22,612 bases of DNA from Ruminococcus sp. UBA1366 (GTDB taxonomy: Bacteria; Bacillota; Clostridia; Oscillospirales; Ruminococcaceae), in the NCBI GenBank assembly GCA_002306005.1, contig DBRO01000109.1, forward strand, positions 3,849-26,460, read 5' to 3'. Below are positions 1 to 7,835 of this stretch, in pieces. The position numbers and the translations under genes are program-made. The notes under the pieces are model-generated. The model was not told the DNA's origin. It did no database searches and saw only the letters and a program-made list of their open reading frames with translations. How positions within the stretch are numbered: position 1 is the first letter of the stretch; every line of letters begins with the position of its first letter.

Positions 1-1244
1 TTGGGCGCACCGGAAAGCGTTCCTGCCGGCAGAACTGCCATCAGCGCATCCAGCGGGGTTTTGTCCTCGCAAAGCGTTCCCTGCACATCCGAAACAAGGT
101 GCATGACTTTGGAATAGCGTTCCACAAACATAAAATCCGTGACTTCCACACTGCCAAATTCCGAAACCTTGCCGATGTCGTTGCGTCCCAAATCCACCAG
201 CATGGTATGCTCGGCGCGTTCTTTGGGGTCGCTTAGCAGCGTTTGTTCGTTTTCGAAATCCTCCGCATCGGTTTTGCCGCGGGGCATAGTGCCTGCAATG
301 GGCTTGGTAATCACTTTACGGTCGTTTACGGAAACCAGCATTTCCGGAGAAGCACCGGCAATTGCGTAGTCCTTGTGATTAAAATAAAACAGGTACGGGG
401 AGGGGTTTGTCGAGCGGAGCATTCGGTATACATCAAAGCTGTCCGGCGGGTTGTCAATTTCAAACCGTTGGGAGGGAACCACTTGAAAAATATCTCCGTT
501 GTGAATATATTTCTTGGCTTTCTCCACATTCGCACAGTACTGTTCTTTTGTAATGTTGGACGTGACGGTGATTTCCGGAACGTTGTCCGGCTCACTCTCG
601 TTCACTGCCGTGTGCGGAACGTAATTTTTCAGCACGGTGATAATGTCCTCGGCGCGAGCCGTGCATTTTTCATACGCCTTGGCAACGCTTTCATCCGTGA
701 TTCCACCGATGTCCTCTGCGCAAATGTTGACGATAATCACCGCTTTGTTACTGAGGTGGTCAAACGCAACGATTTCATCGAACAAGAACAGGTTGGCATC
801 GGGCATCTGCAAATCATCCGGCGGGGGATTGACCAGCGTTTTTTCAAAATAGCGAATCATATCATAGGCAAAATAGCCGATTAAGCCTCCCGTAAGTTTC
901 GGCTTGTTCGGGAATTTCGGAGCGCGGTATTTTTCCAGAATCGCGCCAAGATACGAAATGGGATTGCCCACATTAGTTGTGACTTCGCTGTTTGCACTTT
1001 TGAGTGTTGCCTTGCCGTCCTTGATGATAATCTCGGATTTGGGGTTCACTCCCACAAAGGAATACCGCCCCCACTGGTCCTTGTTATCTACGGATTCCAG
1101 AATAAAGCAGTTGTTATATGCGGCGTGAAGCGCATTGAACATCTGTACCGGTGTAAAGGAATCCACCAGCAGTTCGCGGAAAACCGGAACCGTCCGGTAC
1201 TCGTTTAACAGTTCTCTTACTTCTTTTTCGGTTGGAAAAACCAT
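1..1244 (-). CDS. trpE: Anthranilate synthase component I (partial, C-terminus outside window)
   Basis: The enzyme converts chorismate to anthranilate, the first step of tryptophan synthesis, using ammonia from a TrpG-type subunit. About 414 residues are visible, starting MVFPTEKEVRELL. The chorismate-binding domain is clear: IAGASPEML, KPIAGTMPRGK, DLGRNDIGKVSEFG, FVERYSKVMHLVSDVQG and, at the window edge, AGTLSGAP. The N-terminal part carries the regulatory-type segment LLVDSFTPVQMF. I chose the ATG at 1244 because AAAGGATGG lies 8-10 bases upstream; an in-frame ATG at 1256 overlaps that ribosome binding site. PabB shares this fold, but the tryptophan T-box upstream favours TrpE. The rest of the trp operon would lie to the left of base 1. 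Confidence 0.95.
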   Translation of the reverse strand, partial: MVFPTEKEVRELLNEYRTVPVFRELLVDSFTPVQMFNALHAAYNNCFILESVDNKDQWGRYSFVGVNPKSEIIIKDGKATLKSANSEVTTNVGNPISYLGAILEKYRAPKFPNKPKLTGGLIGYFAYDMIRYFEKTLVNPPPDDLQMPDANLFLFDEIVAFDHLSNKAVIIVNICAEDIGGITDESVAKAYEKCTARAEDIITVLKNYVPHTAVNESEPDNVPEITVTSNITKEQYCANVEKAKKYIHNGDIFQVVPSQRFEIDNPPDSFDVYRMLRSTNPSPYLFYFNHKDYAIAGASPEMLVSVNDRKVITKPIAGTMPRGKTDAEDFENEQTLLSDPKERAEHTMLVDLGRNDIGKVSEFGSVEVTDFMFVERYSKVMHLVSDVQGTLCEDKTPLDALMAVLPAGTLSGAP

Positions 1245-1290
1245 GCAAAAAACCATCCTTTCGCGTGTTGCTCTGCGAAAGAACGGTAAA

Positions 1291-1342
1291 TAAAAAGCCC
1301 GTCACCCGCAAAGCATTTACTAAAAAATGCAATGGGACGACA
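1291..1342 (-). terminator. Regulated intrinsic terminator of the trp T-box
   Basis: On the minus strand GTCGTCCCATTGCATTT (1342 down to 1326) pairs with AAATGCTTTGCGGGTGAC, apart from two T-T mismatches and one bulged C. It is followed by GGGC and a T5 run at 1296-1292. Its 5' arm starts just after the T-box bulge sequence, the normal arrangement for mutually exclusive terminator and antiterminator. Confidence 0.8.
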
Positions 1343-1628
1343 GACGTCGTGGTGCCACCCAAATTCCCGGCAAAAAGCCGGCTCAGCAAGGTACGCAACG
1401 GCAAAACCGCATCAATACCCCTTTCCGGTAACATCGGAAGAACACGTCGTATGCTACTATGCCGTTTCTTGCTGTTGCGTGCGTTAACACACACGCCGGC
1501 AATTCGCATCGCTCCTCACAAATCCATTCACTGCACCCGTATGTACCGGACTTCCACCATCGCCGGCTCTCTGCGCCACCGCCAATACAGCTACTTGCCT
1601 TTGCTCAAAGGATTTATTTCGTTTAATT
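1291..1628 (-). promoter_or_regulatory. T-box riboswitch leader, tryptophan-specific, upstream of trpE
   Basis: This leader fills the 433-base gap between trpE and the GNAT gene. On the minus strand it carries the classic distal Stem I signature AGAGAGCCGGCGATGGTGGA (1572 to 1553). The specifier region GTGAATGGATTTGTG follows, with TGG (Trp) at 1526-1524 followed by the usual purine. The antiterminator T-box TGGGTGGCACCACG is at 1361-1348, against a consensus of AGGGTGGNACCGCG. An intrinsic terminator follows. Family knowledge: uncharged tRNA-Trp pairs with specifier and T-box, stabilises the antiterminator and switches on transcription. Specifier assignment is by eye from loop context. Confidence 0.9.
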
Positions 1629-1634
1629 TTCTTT

Positions 1635-1663
1635 ATTATATGCCTGAAAAAAGCATTTGTCAA
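1635..1663 (-). promoter_or_regulatory. Sigma-A promoter for the trp leader
   Basis: On the minus strand TTGACA (1663-1658), a 17-base spacer and TATAAT (1640-1635) match the housekeeping consensus perfectly. The predicted transcript start near 1628 gives a leader of about 380 bases, long enough for a full T-box. The -35 box begins 14 bases after the stop codon of the GNAT gene, and no terminator separates them, so some read-through from upstream is possible. Confidence 0.88.
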
Positions 1664-1677
1664 GTATTTTTTAAAAA

Positions 1678-2172
1678 TTATTTTATCGGATACACAAACA
1701 CATCATCATCCATGACAAAACCGCCGCCAATATCCTGCACCTGTGTTTTTTCCAGCACCATGCCGAAGTTTTGATAGGCGGCAATCGCACGGTCGTTGCC
1801 GCGGTTCACCGATAGGCGGATTTGAGGCAGTGTTTGTGCTTTTGCAAGCGTCATTACAAAGGTAAAAGCTTGCCTAGCAAGCCCCCTGCGCCGAAATTCC
1901 GCAAGAACATAAAGCTTTGATAAAAACAGTGCGTCCTCCTGCGGGCAAACGGCAAAATACCCTGCGGTTTGTCCGTCAAAAACAATCCTGAAATAGGTGT
2001 AGCCGCTTTCAATTTGCTCTTTCATTGCATTAAAGCTTTGGAATTTTTCCACCATATAATCAATCTGCGCACCGGAAATGATTCCGACAAAGCATTCGTG
2101 CCAAATTTTATCCGCCAGCGCCGCCACCTGCAGGAGCGTTTGTTCGTCCGATACGTGCAGAAACTCCGTCAT
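1678..2172 (-). CDS. GNAT family N-acetyltransferase
   Basis: A 164-residue protein of typical GNAT length. The acetyl-CoA binding segment LFLSKLYVLAEFRRRGLARQ (residues 82-101) contains the pyrophosphate loop RRRGLA. The later VNRGNDRAIAAYQNFGM (122-138) is the usual motif with the conserved asparagine and the A-x-x-x-Y-x-x-x-G-F-like turn. No signal peptide or membrane segment, so it is cytosolic. The substrate (amine, amino acid, antibiotic or protein N-terminus) cannot be told from sequence. Its ATG overlaps the TGA of the upstream ATPase gene by four bases (ATGA, 2172-2169), so translation is probably coupled and both share the promoter at 3406-3434. Confidence 0.9.
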   Translation of the reverse strand: MTEFLHVSDEQTLLQVAALADKIWHECFVGIISGAQIDYMVEKFQSFNAMKEQIESGYTYFRIVFDGQTAGYFAVCPQEDALFLSKLYVLAEFRRRGLARQAFTFVMTLAKAQTLPQIRLSVNRGNDRAIAAYQNFGMVLEKTQVQDIGGGFVMDDDVFVYPIK

Positions 2173-3374
2173 TTTTCGGCACTTCCTTTCAGAAAATCAA
2201 TCAGCTGCCGTGCGGCACGCGGGGAACGGCCGCCCTTGCCCAGCGCAAAGATTTCCGCCTGCCGTAAAAGCTCGTCCTCCGGAAAATCGGGGAGTTCCTT
2301 TTGTGCCAGTTCTTTTACAATGCTCAGATACAGCTTTTTGTCGGGCTTCATAAACGTCACCGTAATGCCAAACCGGTCGGAGAGCGACAGCAGTTCCTGC
2401 ATGGTGTCGTTACGGTGAATGTCGTCCCCCTCGCGTGCGGAAAAGCTTTCCCGCACCAAATGCCGGCGGTTGGAGGTGGCATACACCACAAGATTCGGTG
2501 CGGTTGTGGAAACAGAACCTTCCAGAATGGCTTTCAGCGCGGCAAAATCGTCATCGTCCTCGGCAAAAGTTAAATCGTCCGTGAAGATGATAAATTTCAG
2601 CGGGTTTTGACGAATTCGCGCCACAATGTCCGGCAGGTCATGAAGCTGCTTTTTCTTTAATTCAATCAGCCGCAGTCCTTGCGCGGCATATTCGTTGGCA
2701 ATCGCCTTTACGGTGGAGGATTTTCCCGTGCCGCAGTCGCCGTAAAGCAGAACATTATTCGCCGGTTTTCCGCCAATCAGCGCAAGCGTGTTGGCAATGA
2801 CCTCGCCGCGTTCCCGCGCATAGCCGGACAAATCCGCAAGCCGTACCGGATCGGGCTGTTCCACGGGAACAAGCTGATGATGTTCATACACGAAAACGTG
2901 CGCCGCGGCAAAAATTCCGTATCCGTTGCGCGAAAGTGATGCCAGCCGGTTGTGGTATTCCGTTAAAAAATCCACCGTTTCGGTTTCCCAAGCAGGGAGA
3001 AAGCAATCATAGCCCATGCGCGGCGCAAAATCCTCCCGCGTGAGGCGAGAAAGCTTTTCCAAAACAGAAAGCTCATGGCGCACACAATCCGTCAGCGGCG
3101 CGGCGGGGGTTTGTCCGCCGGCATAGGTGAGAATATAGATATTTTCATCTTCCAGCACACAGTTTAACAGGTATTGGGTTAGATTTTCTGTGTGCCGGTA
3201 GAGTTCCGAAACAAATGCGCCGTAGGCACTGATGCGTTCATTCTCCTGTGTTTCATCCGGAACCGCACAGAACCCCAGCAGTTTCCGTAAAGAAGCCACC
3301 ACGGGGTTTTCCAGCAAGCGGCGGAACACGGCCAGTGAGCAGAGCTGTGCGTTTAGTTTTGCAAAATCATACAT
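2169..3374 (-). CDS. DUF815-type AAA+ ATPase
   Basis: A 401-residue cytosolic protein with a poorly defined N-terminal half (1-200) and an AAA+ core. Walker A is GDCGTGKSS (212-220), the Walker B-like strand is FIIFTDDLTF (261-270), sensor 1 is YATSN (298-302), and the sensor 2 region SPRAARQ (384-390) carries an arginine. The layout and the phrase NVLLYGDCGTGKSSTVKA are typical of the DUF815 family found across Firmicutes and other bacteria; its function is not established. Start ATG 3374 is supported by AAGGAAAG upstream. It is the first gene of a two-gene unit with the GNAT gene. Identity as an ATPase is certain; the role is unknown. Confidence 0.88.
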   Translation of the reverse strand: MYDFAKLNAQLCSLAVFRRLLENPVVASLRKLLGFCAVPDETQENERISAYGAFVSELYRHTENLTQYLLNCVLEDENIYILTYAGGQTPAAPLTDCVRHELSVLEKLSRLTREDFAPRMGYDCFLPAWETETVDFLTEYHNRLASLSRNGYGIFAAAHVFVYEHHQLVPVEQPDPVRLADLSGYARERGEVIANTLALIGGKPANNVLLYGDCGTGKSSTVKAIANEYAAQGLRLIELKKKQLHDLPDIVARIRQNPLKFIIFTDDLTFAEDDDDFAALKAILEGSVSTTAPNLVVYATSNRRHLVRESFSAREGDDIHRNDTMQELLSLSDRFGITVTFMKPDKKLYLSIVKELAQKELPDFPEDELLRQAEIFALGKGGRSPRAARQLIDFLKGSAEK

Positions 3375-3405
3375 GACAAAAACAGCTTTCCTTTTTATTT
3401 TCTAT

Positions 3406-3434
3406 ATTATAGCCCTCTTGCGGGTCAGTGTCAA
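3406..3434 (-). promoter_or_regulatory. Sigma-A promoter for the ATPase-GNAT pair
   Basis: On the minus strand TTGACA (3434-3429), a 17-base spacer and TATAAT (3411-3406) match the consensus perfectly. The predicted start is near 3399, about 25 bases before the ATPase ATG. Confidence 0.88.
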
Positions 3435-3518
3435 GCACTGTGCGCAGGCATAAAGTCCTGTAAGCAAAATCAGTAAACGTTTTGAGATATCATTTGTAAG
3501 AATTTCATAAAAAACAGG

Positions 3519-3547
3519 TTGAAATCGCAAGCAGATTATGTTATAAT
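3519..3547 (+). promoter_or_regulatory. Sigma-A promoter for the beta-CASP nuclease gene
   Basis: TTGAAA (3519-3524), a 17-base spacer and TATAAT (3542-3547). The predicted transcript start near 3554 rules out the ATG at 3556 as main start, because it would leave no ribosome binding site; the ATG at 3586 fits. This promoter is divergent from the one at 3406-3434, about 85 bases away. Confidence 0.82.
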
Positions 3548-3585
3548 ATGCAAATATGAAATTTCAATTGAACGGGGGACACAGA

Positions 3586-5172
3586 ATGAAAATGACATTT
3601 ATCGGCGCGGCTCATGAGGTAACAGGAAGCTGTACCTATCTGGAGGCTTGCGGAAAGCGTTTTCTGGTTGATTTTGGCATGGAACAGGGTAGGGATGTGT
3701 ACGAAAACGTGCGGATTCCTTGTGCGCCATCGCAGATTGATTTTGTGCTTTTAACACACGCGCACATTGACCATTCCGGACTTCTGCCCCTGCTGGCGGC
3801 GGGGGGATTCCACGGGCAAATCCACTCCACCGCCGCTACGGCGAATCTTTGTGAAATCATGCTCCGCGATTCCGCGCATATCCAAAGCTTTGAGGCGGAA
3901 TGGAAAAACAGAAAAGCAAAACGCTCCGGCAAGGAAATTACCGAGCCGCTTTATACCATGCAGGATGCGGAAACAGCGATTTCGCTGTTTGTCCAGCACG
4001 CCTATCAGGAAAAAATTCGTCTTGCGGACGGCATAGAAATGCGTTTTTTGGATACCGGACACCTGTTGGGTTCAGCAAGTATTGAAATTTGGCTGACGGA
4101 AAACGAACAAACAAGAAAGATTATTTTTTCCGGCGATATTGGAAACATCAATCAGCCGCTGATTGCTGACCCGACCTATCCGGATGCGGCGGATTTTGCC
4201 GTGATGGAATCCACCTACGGCAACCGACTGCATGAACGTCCCGCAGATTATGTGCAGGCACTGGCGGAGGTTGTGAACGAAACCTTTGCGAAAGGCGGAA
4301 ATGTCGTAATACCATCCTTTGCCGTGGGCAGAACGCAGGAATTGCTGTATTTCTTCCGGCAGATAAAAGAACGCGGACTGGTAACGGTTTACCCGAATTT
4401 TGAGGTCTATGTGGACAGTCCGCTTGCGATTGAGGCAACAGAGATTTTTAACCGCAATCAAGAAAGCTGTTTTGACGCGGAGGCGATTGCCTATGTGCGA
4501 AGCGGTAAGAATCCTATTCAGTTCCCCGGTTTAAAAACTGCCGTCACATCGGATGAATCCAAGGCAATTAATTTCTCCAAGGACTGCCGGGTGATTATTT
4601 CCGCCAGCGGAATGTGCGAGGCGGGCAGAATTAAGCACCATTTAAAGCACAACCTTTGGCGGCAGGAATGCACCGTGGTATTTGTAGGCTATCAAGCAGA
4701 AGGAACGCTCGGCCGTGCGCTGGTGGAAGGCGCACAAAAGGTTACGCTTTTCGGTGAGGAAATCAAAGTCAAGGCGCAAATCCGGCAGCTGCCCGGTATC
4801 AGCGGCCATGCAGATAAAAATGGACTGATTACATGGATTACGCATATTCAAGGACTCAAGCGCGTATTTGTTAACCATGGCGAAAGCACCGCGATGGACG
4901 AATTCACCCAAACACTGAATAGTGAGTATCAGCTTCATGCCTATGCGCCCTATACCGGCTGTGAAGTAGATTTGCTTACGGGTGAAATTTTGCATGATGA
5001 AAAGCCGGCAGAAATCGTCCGCAAACCCGCATCGAATCCCGTTTATGACCGCCTGCTGAATGTTCTGCAACGGCTGACGGCTCTGGTGACAGCAAGCCGC
5101 GGCAGAACTAACAAGGATTTAGCGCGCCTTGCGGATAGACTGACAGATCTTTGCGACAAATGGGAAAACTAA
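3586..5172 (+). CDS. MBL-fold beta-CASP RNA-processing exonuclease family protein
   Basis: A 528-residue zinc-dependent nuclease of the metallo-beta-lactamase/beta-CASP group (archaeal CPSF-like and TTHA0252-like proteins). Motifs in order: HAHIDH (58-63, zinc ligands), TGHLLGSAS (157-165), SGDIG (182-186), ESTYG (208-212), the beta-CASP SGMCEAGR (341-348), GHAD (407-410) and NHGE (430-433). All metal-binding motifs are intact, so it should be active. The C-terminal 60 residues hold a short helical tail. I chose ATG 3586 over 3556 because GGGGGA lies 6 bases before it and because of the promoter position. A kinase gene follows after 19 bases, probably in the same transcript. The RNA target is unknown. 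Confidence 0.92.
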   Translation: MKMTFIGAAHEVTGSCTYLEACGKRFLVDFGMEQGRDVYENVRIPCAPSQIDFVLLTHAHIDHSGLLPLLAAGGFHGQIHSTAATANLCEIMLRDSAHIQSFEAEWKNRKAKRSGKEITEPLYTMQDAETAISLFVQHAYQEKIRLADGIEMRFLDTGHLLGSASIEIWLTENEQTRKIIFSGDIGNINQPLIADPTYPDAADFAVMESTYGNRLHERPADYVQALAEVVNETFAKGGNVVIPSFAVGRTQELLYFFRQIKERGLVTVYPNFEVYVDSPLAIEATEIFNRNQESCFDAEAIAYVRSGKNPIQFPGLKTAVTSDESKAINFSKDCRVIISASGMCEAGRIKHHLKHNLWRQECTVVFVGYQAEGTLGRALVEGAQKVTLFGEEIKVKAQIRQLPGISGHADKNGLITWITHIQGLKRVFVNHGESTAMDEFTQTLNSEYQLHAYAPYTGCEVDLLTGEILHDEKPAEIVRKPASNPVYDRLLNVLQRLTALVTASRGRTNKDLARLADRLTDLCDKWEN

Positions 5173-5191
5173 TGGCGGAGGAAACAACAGT

Positions 5192-6121
5192 ATGCGATAT
5201 ATTACCGTAGAAAACATCAATCATGAAATAAAAACCAATGCGGAAGGCTGGGTAAACGGCGTCGAGCAGGCGTATGACGAAATGTTAGAGGGCATTGCGC
5301 GGCAGTTAGCCGCAAGCGCCATGGAAAAACCGGTTGTCCTGCTTTCCGGTCCGTCCGGCTCAGGAAAAACCACCACGACATTGCGGCTGGGCGCTTTTAT
5401 GCAGGAATTTGGCATAAAAACGGATATTATCTCCATGGACAATTATTTTTTGCCGGATGATGAAGTCATTGATGCACGGGATGAGGACGGACAAATTGAT
5501 TACGAATCACCCTACCGGCTGGATATTCCTATGTTTAACGAGCATATCCAGTGCATTACCGAGGGACAGGAAATCACACTGCCACGCTTTGTTTTTCATG
5601 AACGCAAGCGTGTGAACGGACGGAAATTTGCCAGACAAACCGGTGAAATGGTGATTTTTGAGGGGATTCATGCGTTAAATCCCATGGTTGCGGGGATTTC
5701 CGACAGCTTTGTCAACGGCGTTTATGTGAGCGTACGAACCAGAATTCAATTTGACGGGGCATTACTGCATCCGTCCAAAATCCGGCTGATGCGGCGGATT
5801 ATCCGCGACAGGAAATTCCGTGCGCGAACCGTAGCAGAGACCTTGCGAATGTACGAAAGCGTGGAACGCGGCGAAAATCTGTATATCATGCCGTATAAAA
5901 ACCGCGCAAAATTCCAGATTGATACGATGATTCCTTTTGAGCCGGCAGTTTACAAGAAATATTTGCTCTCCGATTTGCAGGAGCTGCTCAAACAGGAGGA
6001 GTTTGAAGCATTCCGTGATATGGAGGAGGCGCTGATGCTGGTGGAATCTGTGCCGAAAAAAATCGTGCCGGGAAATTCGCTGATTCGCGAATTTATTGGC
6101 GGCAGTACGTTGAAATATTAA
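5192..6121 (+). CDS. Uridine kinase / phosphoribulokinase-like nucleoside kinase family protein
   Basis: A 309-residue P-loop kinase. Walker A is GPSGSGKTT (53-61), the nucleoside-site motif SMDNYF (81-86) contains the aspartate usual in uridine kinases, and FEGIHAL (156-162) is the family's Walker B region. RLMRRIIRDRKFRART (198-213) is the arginine-rich lid-like segment. It is longer than the compact Udk enzymes (about 210 residues), with an extra N-terminal helix region of about 45 residues and a C-terminal extension. It belongs to the Clostridia branch often labelled uridine kinase, but substrate choice is not proved. GGAGG precedes the ATG by about 10 bases. It likely shares the promoter of the nuclease gene. 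Confidence 0.88.
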   Translation: MRYITVENINHEIKTNAEGWVNGVEQAYDEMLEGIARQLAASAMEKPVVLLSGPSGSGKTTTTLRLGAFMQEFGIKTDIISMDNYFLPDDEVIDARDEDGQIDYESPYRLDIPMFNEHIQCITEGQEITLPRFVFHERKRVNGRKFARQTGEMVIFEGIHALNPMVAGISDSFVNGVYVSVRTRIQFDGALLHPSKIRLMRRIIRDRKFRARTVAETLRMYESVERGENLYIMPYKNRAKFQIDTMIPFEPAVYKKYLLSDLQELLKQEEFEAFRDMEEALMLVESVPKKIVPGNSLIREFIGGSTLKY

Positions 6122-6126
6122 GAAAG

Positions 6127-6156
6127 CCCCCGTATCTTCATTCCTAGATACGGGGG
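6127..6156. terminator. Two-way intrinsic terminator between kinase and amidase genes
   Basis: CCCCCGTATCT (6127-6137) and AGATACGGGGG (6146-6156) form a perfect 11-bp stem with an 8-base loop. It sits between convergent stop codons at 6121 and 6157 and has short T-rich flanks on either side, so it probably stops transcription from both directions. Confidence 0.85.
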
Positions 6157-6639
6157 TTATATTCTTGCACCCTCGATATGAATCAGCCGGATGAGCTGAT
6201 AGCTGTAGTCATCATACGGGCGGTCGATGGAATCAAACGTGTGCGCGGCAATCAGCGGTTTGTTGATTTCGTCAAAGCCTACCACCAGCGCGCTGTGCGT
6301 AAATCCGGCACCGTCAAAGCTGTACTGAAACACATCCCCAAGCTGTGCGGTTTCGGTCGGGGCTTCCTGCCCGAAAACCGCCGGACCGGTGTTTGCCACC
6401 AGAAAATTATAGAGATAATGCGCACTGCTCCACGCGGCGGAACGGCGGTCCAAACTGAGATAATACCACCCGTACACGGGGGTGAAATTCATAACGCCGC
6501 ACCCTGCAAACAGGCATTGGGAAATAAAGTTTGTGCAGTCGCCGCCCAGGTTTTCAAAATCATAAAACATCGGGTTGCGTCGGTTCCACCACTTGCGCGC
6601 ATAAAAAGCTGCGGCTTGCCGGTTGTAATGCATCATCAT
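6157..6639 (-). CDS. Amidase domain protein (Amidase_6-like)
   Basis: A 160-residue protein opening with MHYNRQAAAFYARKWW, then NPMFYDFENLGGDCTNFISQ, the hallmark of the Amidase_6 putative amidase domain: the cysteine in GGDCTNF is the likely nucleophile. GAGFTHSALVVGFDE carries the likely catalytic histidine, and IAAHTFDSIDRPYDDY the end of the domain. Spore-former relatives often carry this domain at the end of a secreted protein; here it stands alone without a signal peptide, so a cytosolic location is inferred. Its ATG overlaps the stop of the upstream M14 peptidase by four bases. The pairing suggests the two cut related peptides, perhaps from peptidoglycan. Confidence 0.82.
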   Translation of the reverse strand: MMMHYNRQAAAFYARKWWNRRNPMFYDFENLGGDCTNFISQCLFAGCGVMNFTPVYGWYYLSLDRRSAAWSSAHYLYNFLVANTGPAVFGQEAPTETAQLGDVFQYSFDGAGFTHSALVVGFDEINKPLIAAHTFDSIDRPYDDYSYQLIRLIHIEGARI

Positions 6640-7589
6640 GCCTCCGTATGGTTTACAAAAAAATCCGCCGCCGCACAGGGGACAAGCATATTTCGTGCGG
6701 TAATTTCCGGCAGTTCTTCTTCGGGGACTGGCGCACTGTGCTTACCGGTTTCAATTGTACAGGCAAACACACCCAGCCGACGGCTGACCCAGTCTGAACA
6801 GCCTGCTTCGTCCGGCGCTTCCGGCAAAAGTCGGTAGCCCGTAAGCGCGGAAAGCTCCCGCACCAGTGTGGATTCCATTGTTCTGCGTTTGCCCGTCTGT
6901 CCGTAATCCCAGTAAATTTCCTCACCGGAGGAATGATAACTGAGTACCGCGCAAAGCGTTCCGGCACGGTATAGAGTTGCAATAAGATGCGCCAGCGCGG
7001 TGCTTTCCGGTTCGCTTTCAGGATGAATTCCCTTGTAATTTTCGCAGGAGGGCGCACTGCGGGAAGGGTACTGCCCAAATGCGCTGTCAAAATTGCGGTT
7101 TAAATCCACACCCTTTGCGTTTGCTTTCCAGCGGCGGAAATATTCGTTATGCTCCAGTGCCGTGTAACCGGCTTGCAGGTCGCTTTCGAAAATCTTTTGA
7201 ATTTCCGTCCGGAGGTGTTCGTTTTGAATGCCTGCCGGCCCAAAATGCGAAAGCATCGCGCCATCGGGATTCAGCAACGGGAGAAAATGCACCGCACAGG
7301 TTTCAAAAAGTTCCATAAAGCGCTTGCCGTGATACCGGCAGGCGGTGTAGTTTTCGCAGAAATATTCCAGCATATCCATCAGCACACAGGTGTTCAGGGA
7401 TTCCCGCGCATGACAGCCGGCATGCAGAACAATTTGTTTGCGCGCGGTGGGCTTTCCTAGGCAAATATCATAAATTCCGGTCCCGTCATGGGATCGCCCC
7501 AGCATATTCACGGTGATGATTTTACTGTATCGGCTGATAAAATGTAGAATGGTGCTTTTATAATCACGAAGACCAGTATCAAAAATCAT
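6636..7589 (-). CDS. M14 family zinc carboxypeptidase (gamma-D-Glu-diamino acid peptidase type)
   Basis: A 317-residue metallopeptidase. Zinc ligands are visible as HARE (H60, E63) and H219 in SYHSSGEE. LNPDG (106-110), GVDLNRNF (160-167) and the catalytic glutamate E280 in CTIETG complete the M14 set. The sequence style is that of the bacterial branch that cleaves gamma-D-glutamyl-diaminopimelate bonds in murein peptides (MpaA/ENP-like), rather than digestive carboxypeptidases. There is no signal peptide, LysM repeat or anchor, so recycling of imported wall peptides is more likely than wall hydrolysis; this is inference. It is first in a pair with the overlapping amidase gene. ATG 7589 has only a weak GGCGGA nearby; the good site AAAGGAG lies 28 bases upstream beyond a small hairpin. 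I see no convincing promoter. Confidence 0.87.
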   Translation of the reverse strand: MIFDTGLRDYKSTILHFISRYSKIITVNMLGRSHDGTGIYDICLGKPTARKQIVLHAGCHARESLNTCVLMDMLEYFCENYTACRYHGKRFMELFETCAVHFLPLLNPDGAMLSHFGPAGIQNEHLRTEIQKIFESDLQAGYTALEHNEYFRRWKANAKGVDLNRNFDSAFGQYPSRSAPSCENYKGIHPESEPESTALAHLIATLYRAGTLCAVLSYHSSGEEIYWDYGQTGKRRTMESTLVRELSALTGYRLLPEAPDEAGCSDWVSRRLGVFACTIETGKHSAPVPEEELPEITARNMLVPCAAADFFVNHTEA

Positions 7590-7735
7590 AGCAAAGTTCC
7601 GCCCGCGAACGGGCAGTCTCCTTTCTGTTGAAAAGTTGTATAATTGTTTCTTTACAATATATCAGAAAACAGCATGACTCATGACAGAATTTTTGTTTTG
7701 TATGTGGATTTGCAAAAAAAATCAAACGCCCCGTC

Positions 7736-7763
7736 TTGACAAATTTCCGCACTGTGGTAAAAT
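7736..7763 (+). promoter_or_regulatory. Sigma-A promoter for purC
   Basis: TTGACA (7736-7741), a 16-base spacer and TAAAAT (7758-7763). The predicted start is near 7770, about 65 bases before the ATG. I did not recognise a purine riboswitch in this short leader. Confidence 0.75.
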
Positions 7764-7835
7764 AGAAGAAGCAAAATGCAGGATTGTGCGCGGCGGCTTG
7801 CAGGCGCATTCCGGAAAAAGAAAGAGGTAGCGTTC

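Noticed and set aside
243..884. Open frame of 213 codons on the plus strand inside trpE
   Set aside because: No family resemblance; it is the antisense frame of conserved trpE codons.
1114..1509. Open frame of 131 codons on the minus strand across the T-box leader
   Set aside because: Its bases are explained by RNA elements (specifier, T-box, terminator) and by the start of trpE in another frame; Arg-rich product without motifs.
3556..3585. Upstream ATG of the beta-CASP gene as start
   Set aside because: It lies about two bases after the predicted transcript start and has no ribosome binding site; ATG 3586 has GGGGGA at 6 bases.
7628..7680. Possible minus-strand promoter for the M14 peptidase gene (TATATT or TTATAC as -10)
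   Set aside because: No acceptable -35 box at 16-18 bases from either candidate.
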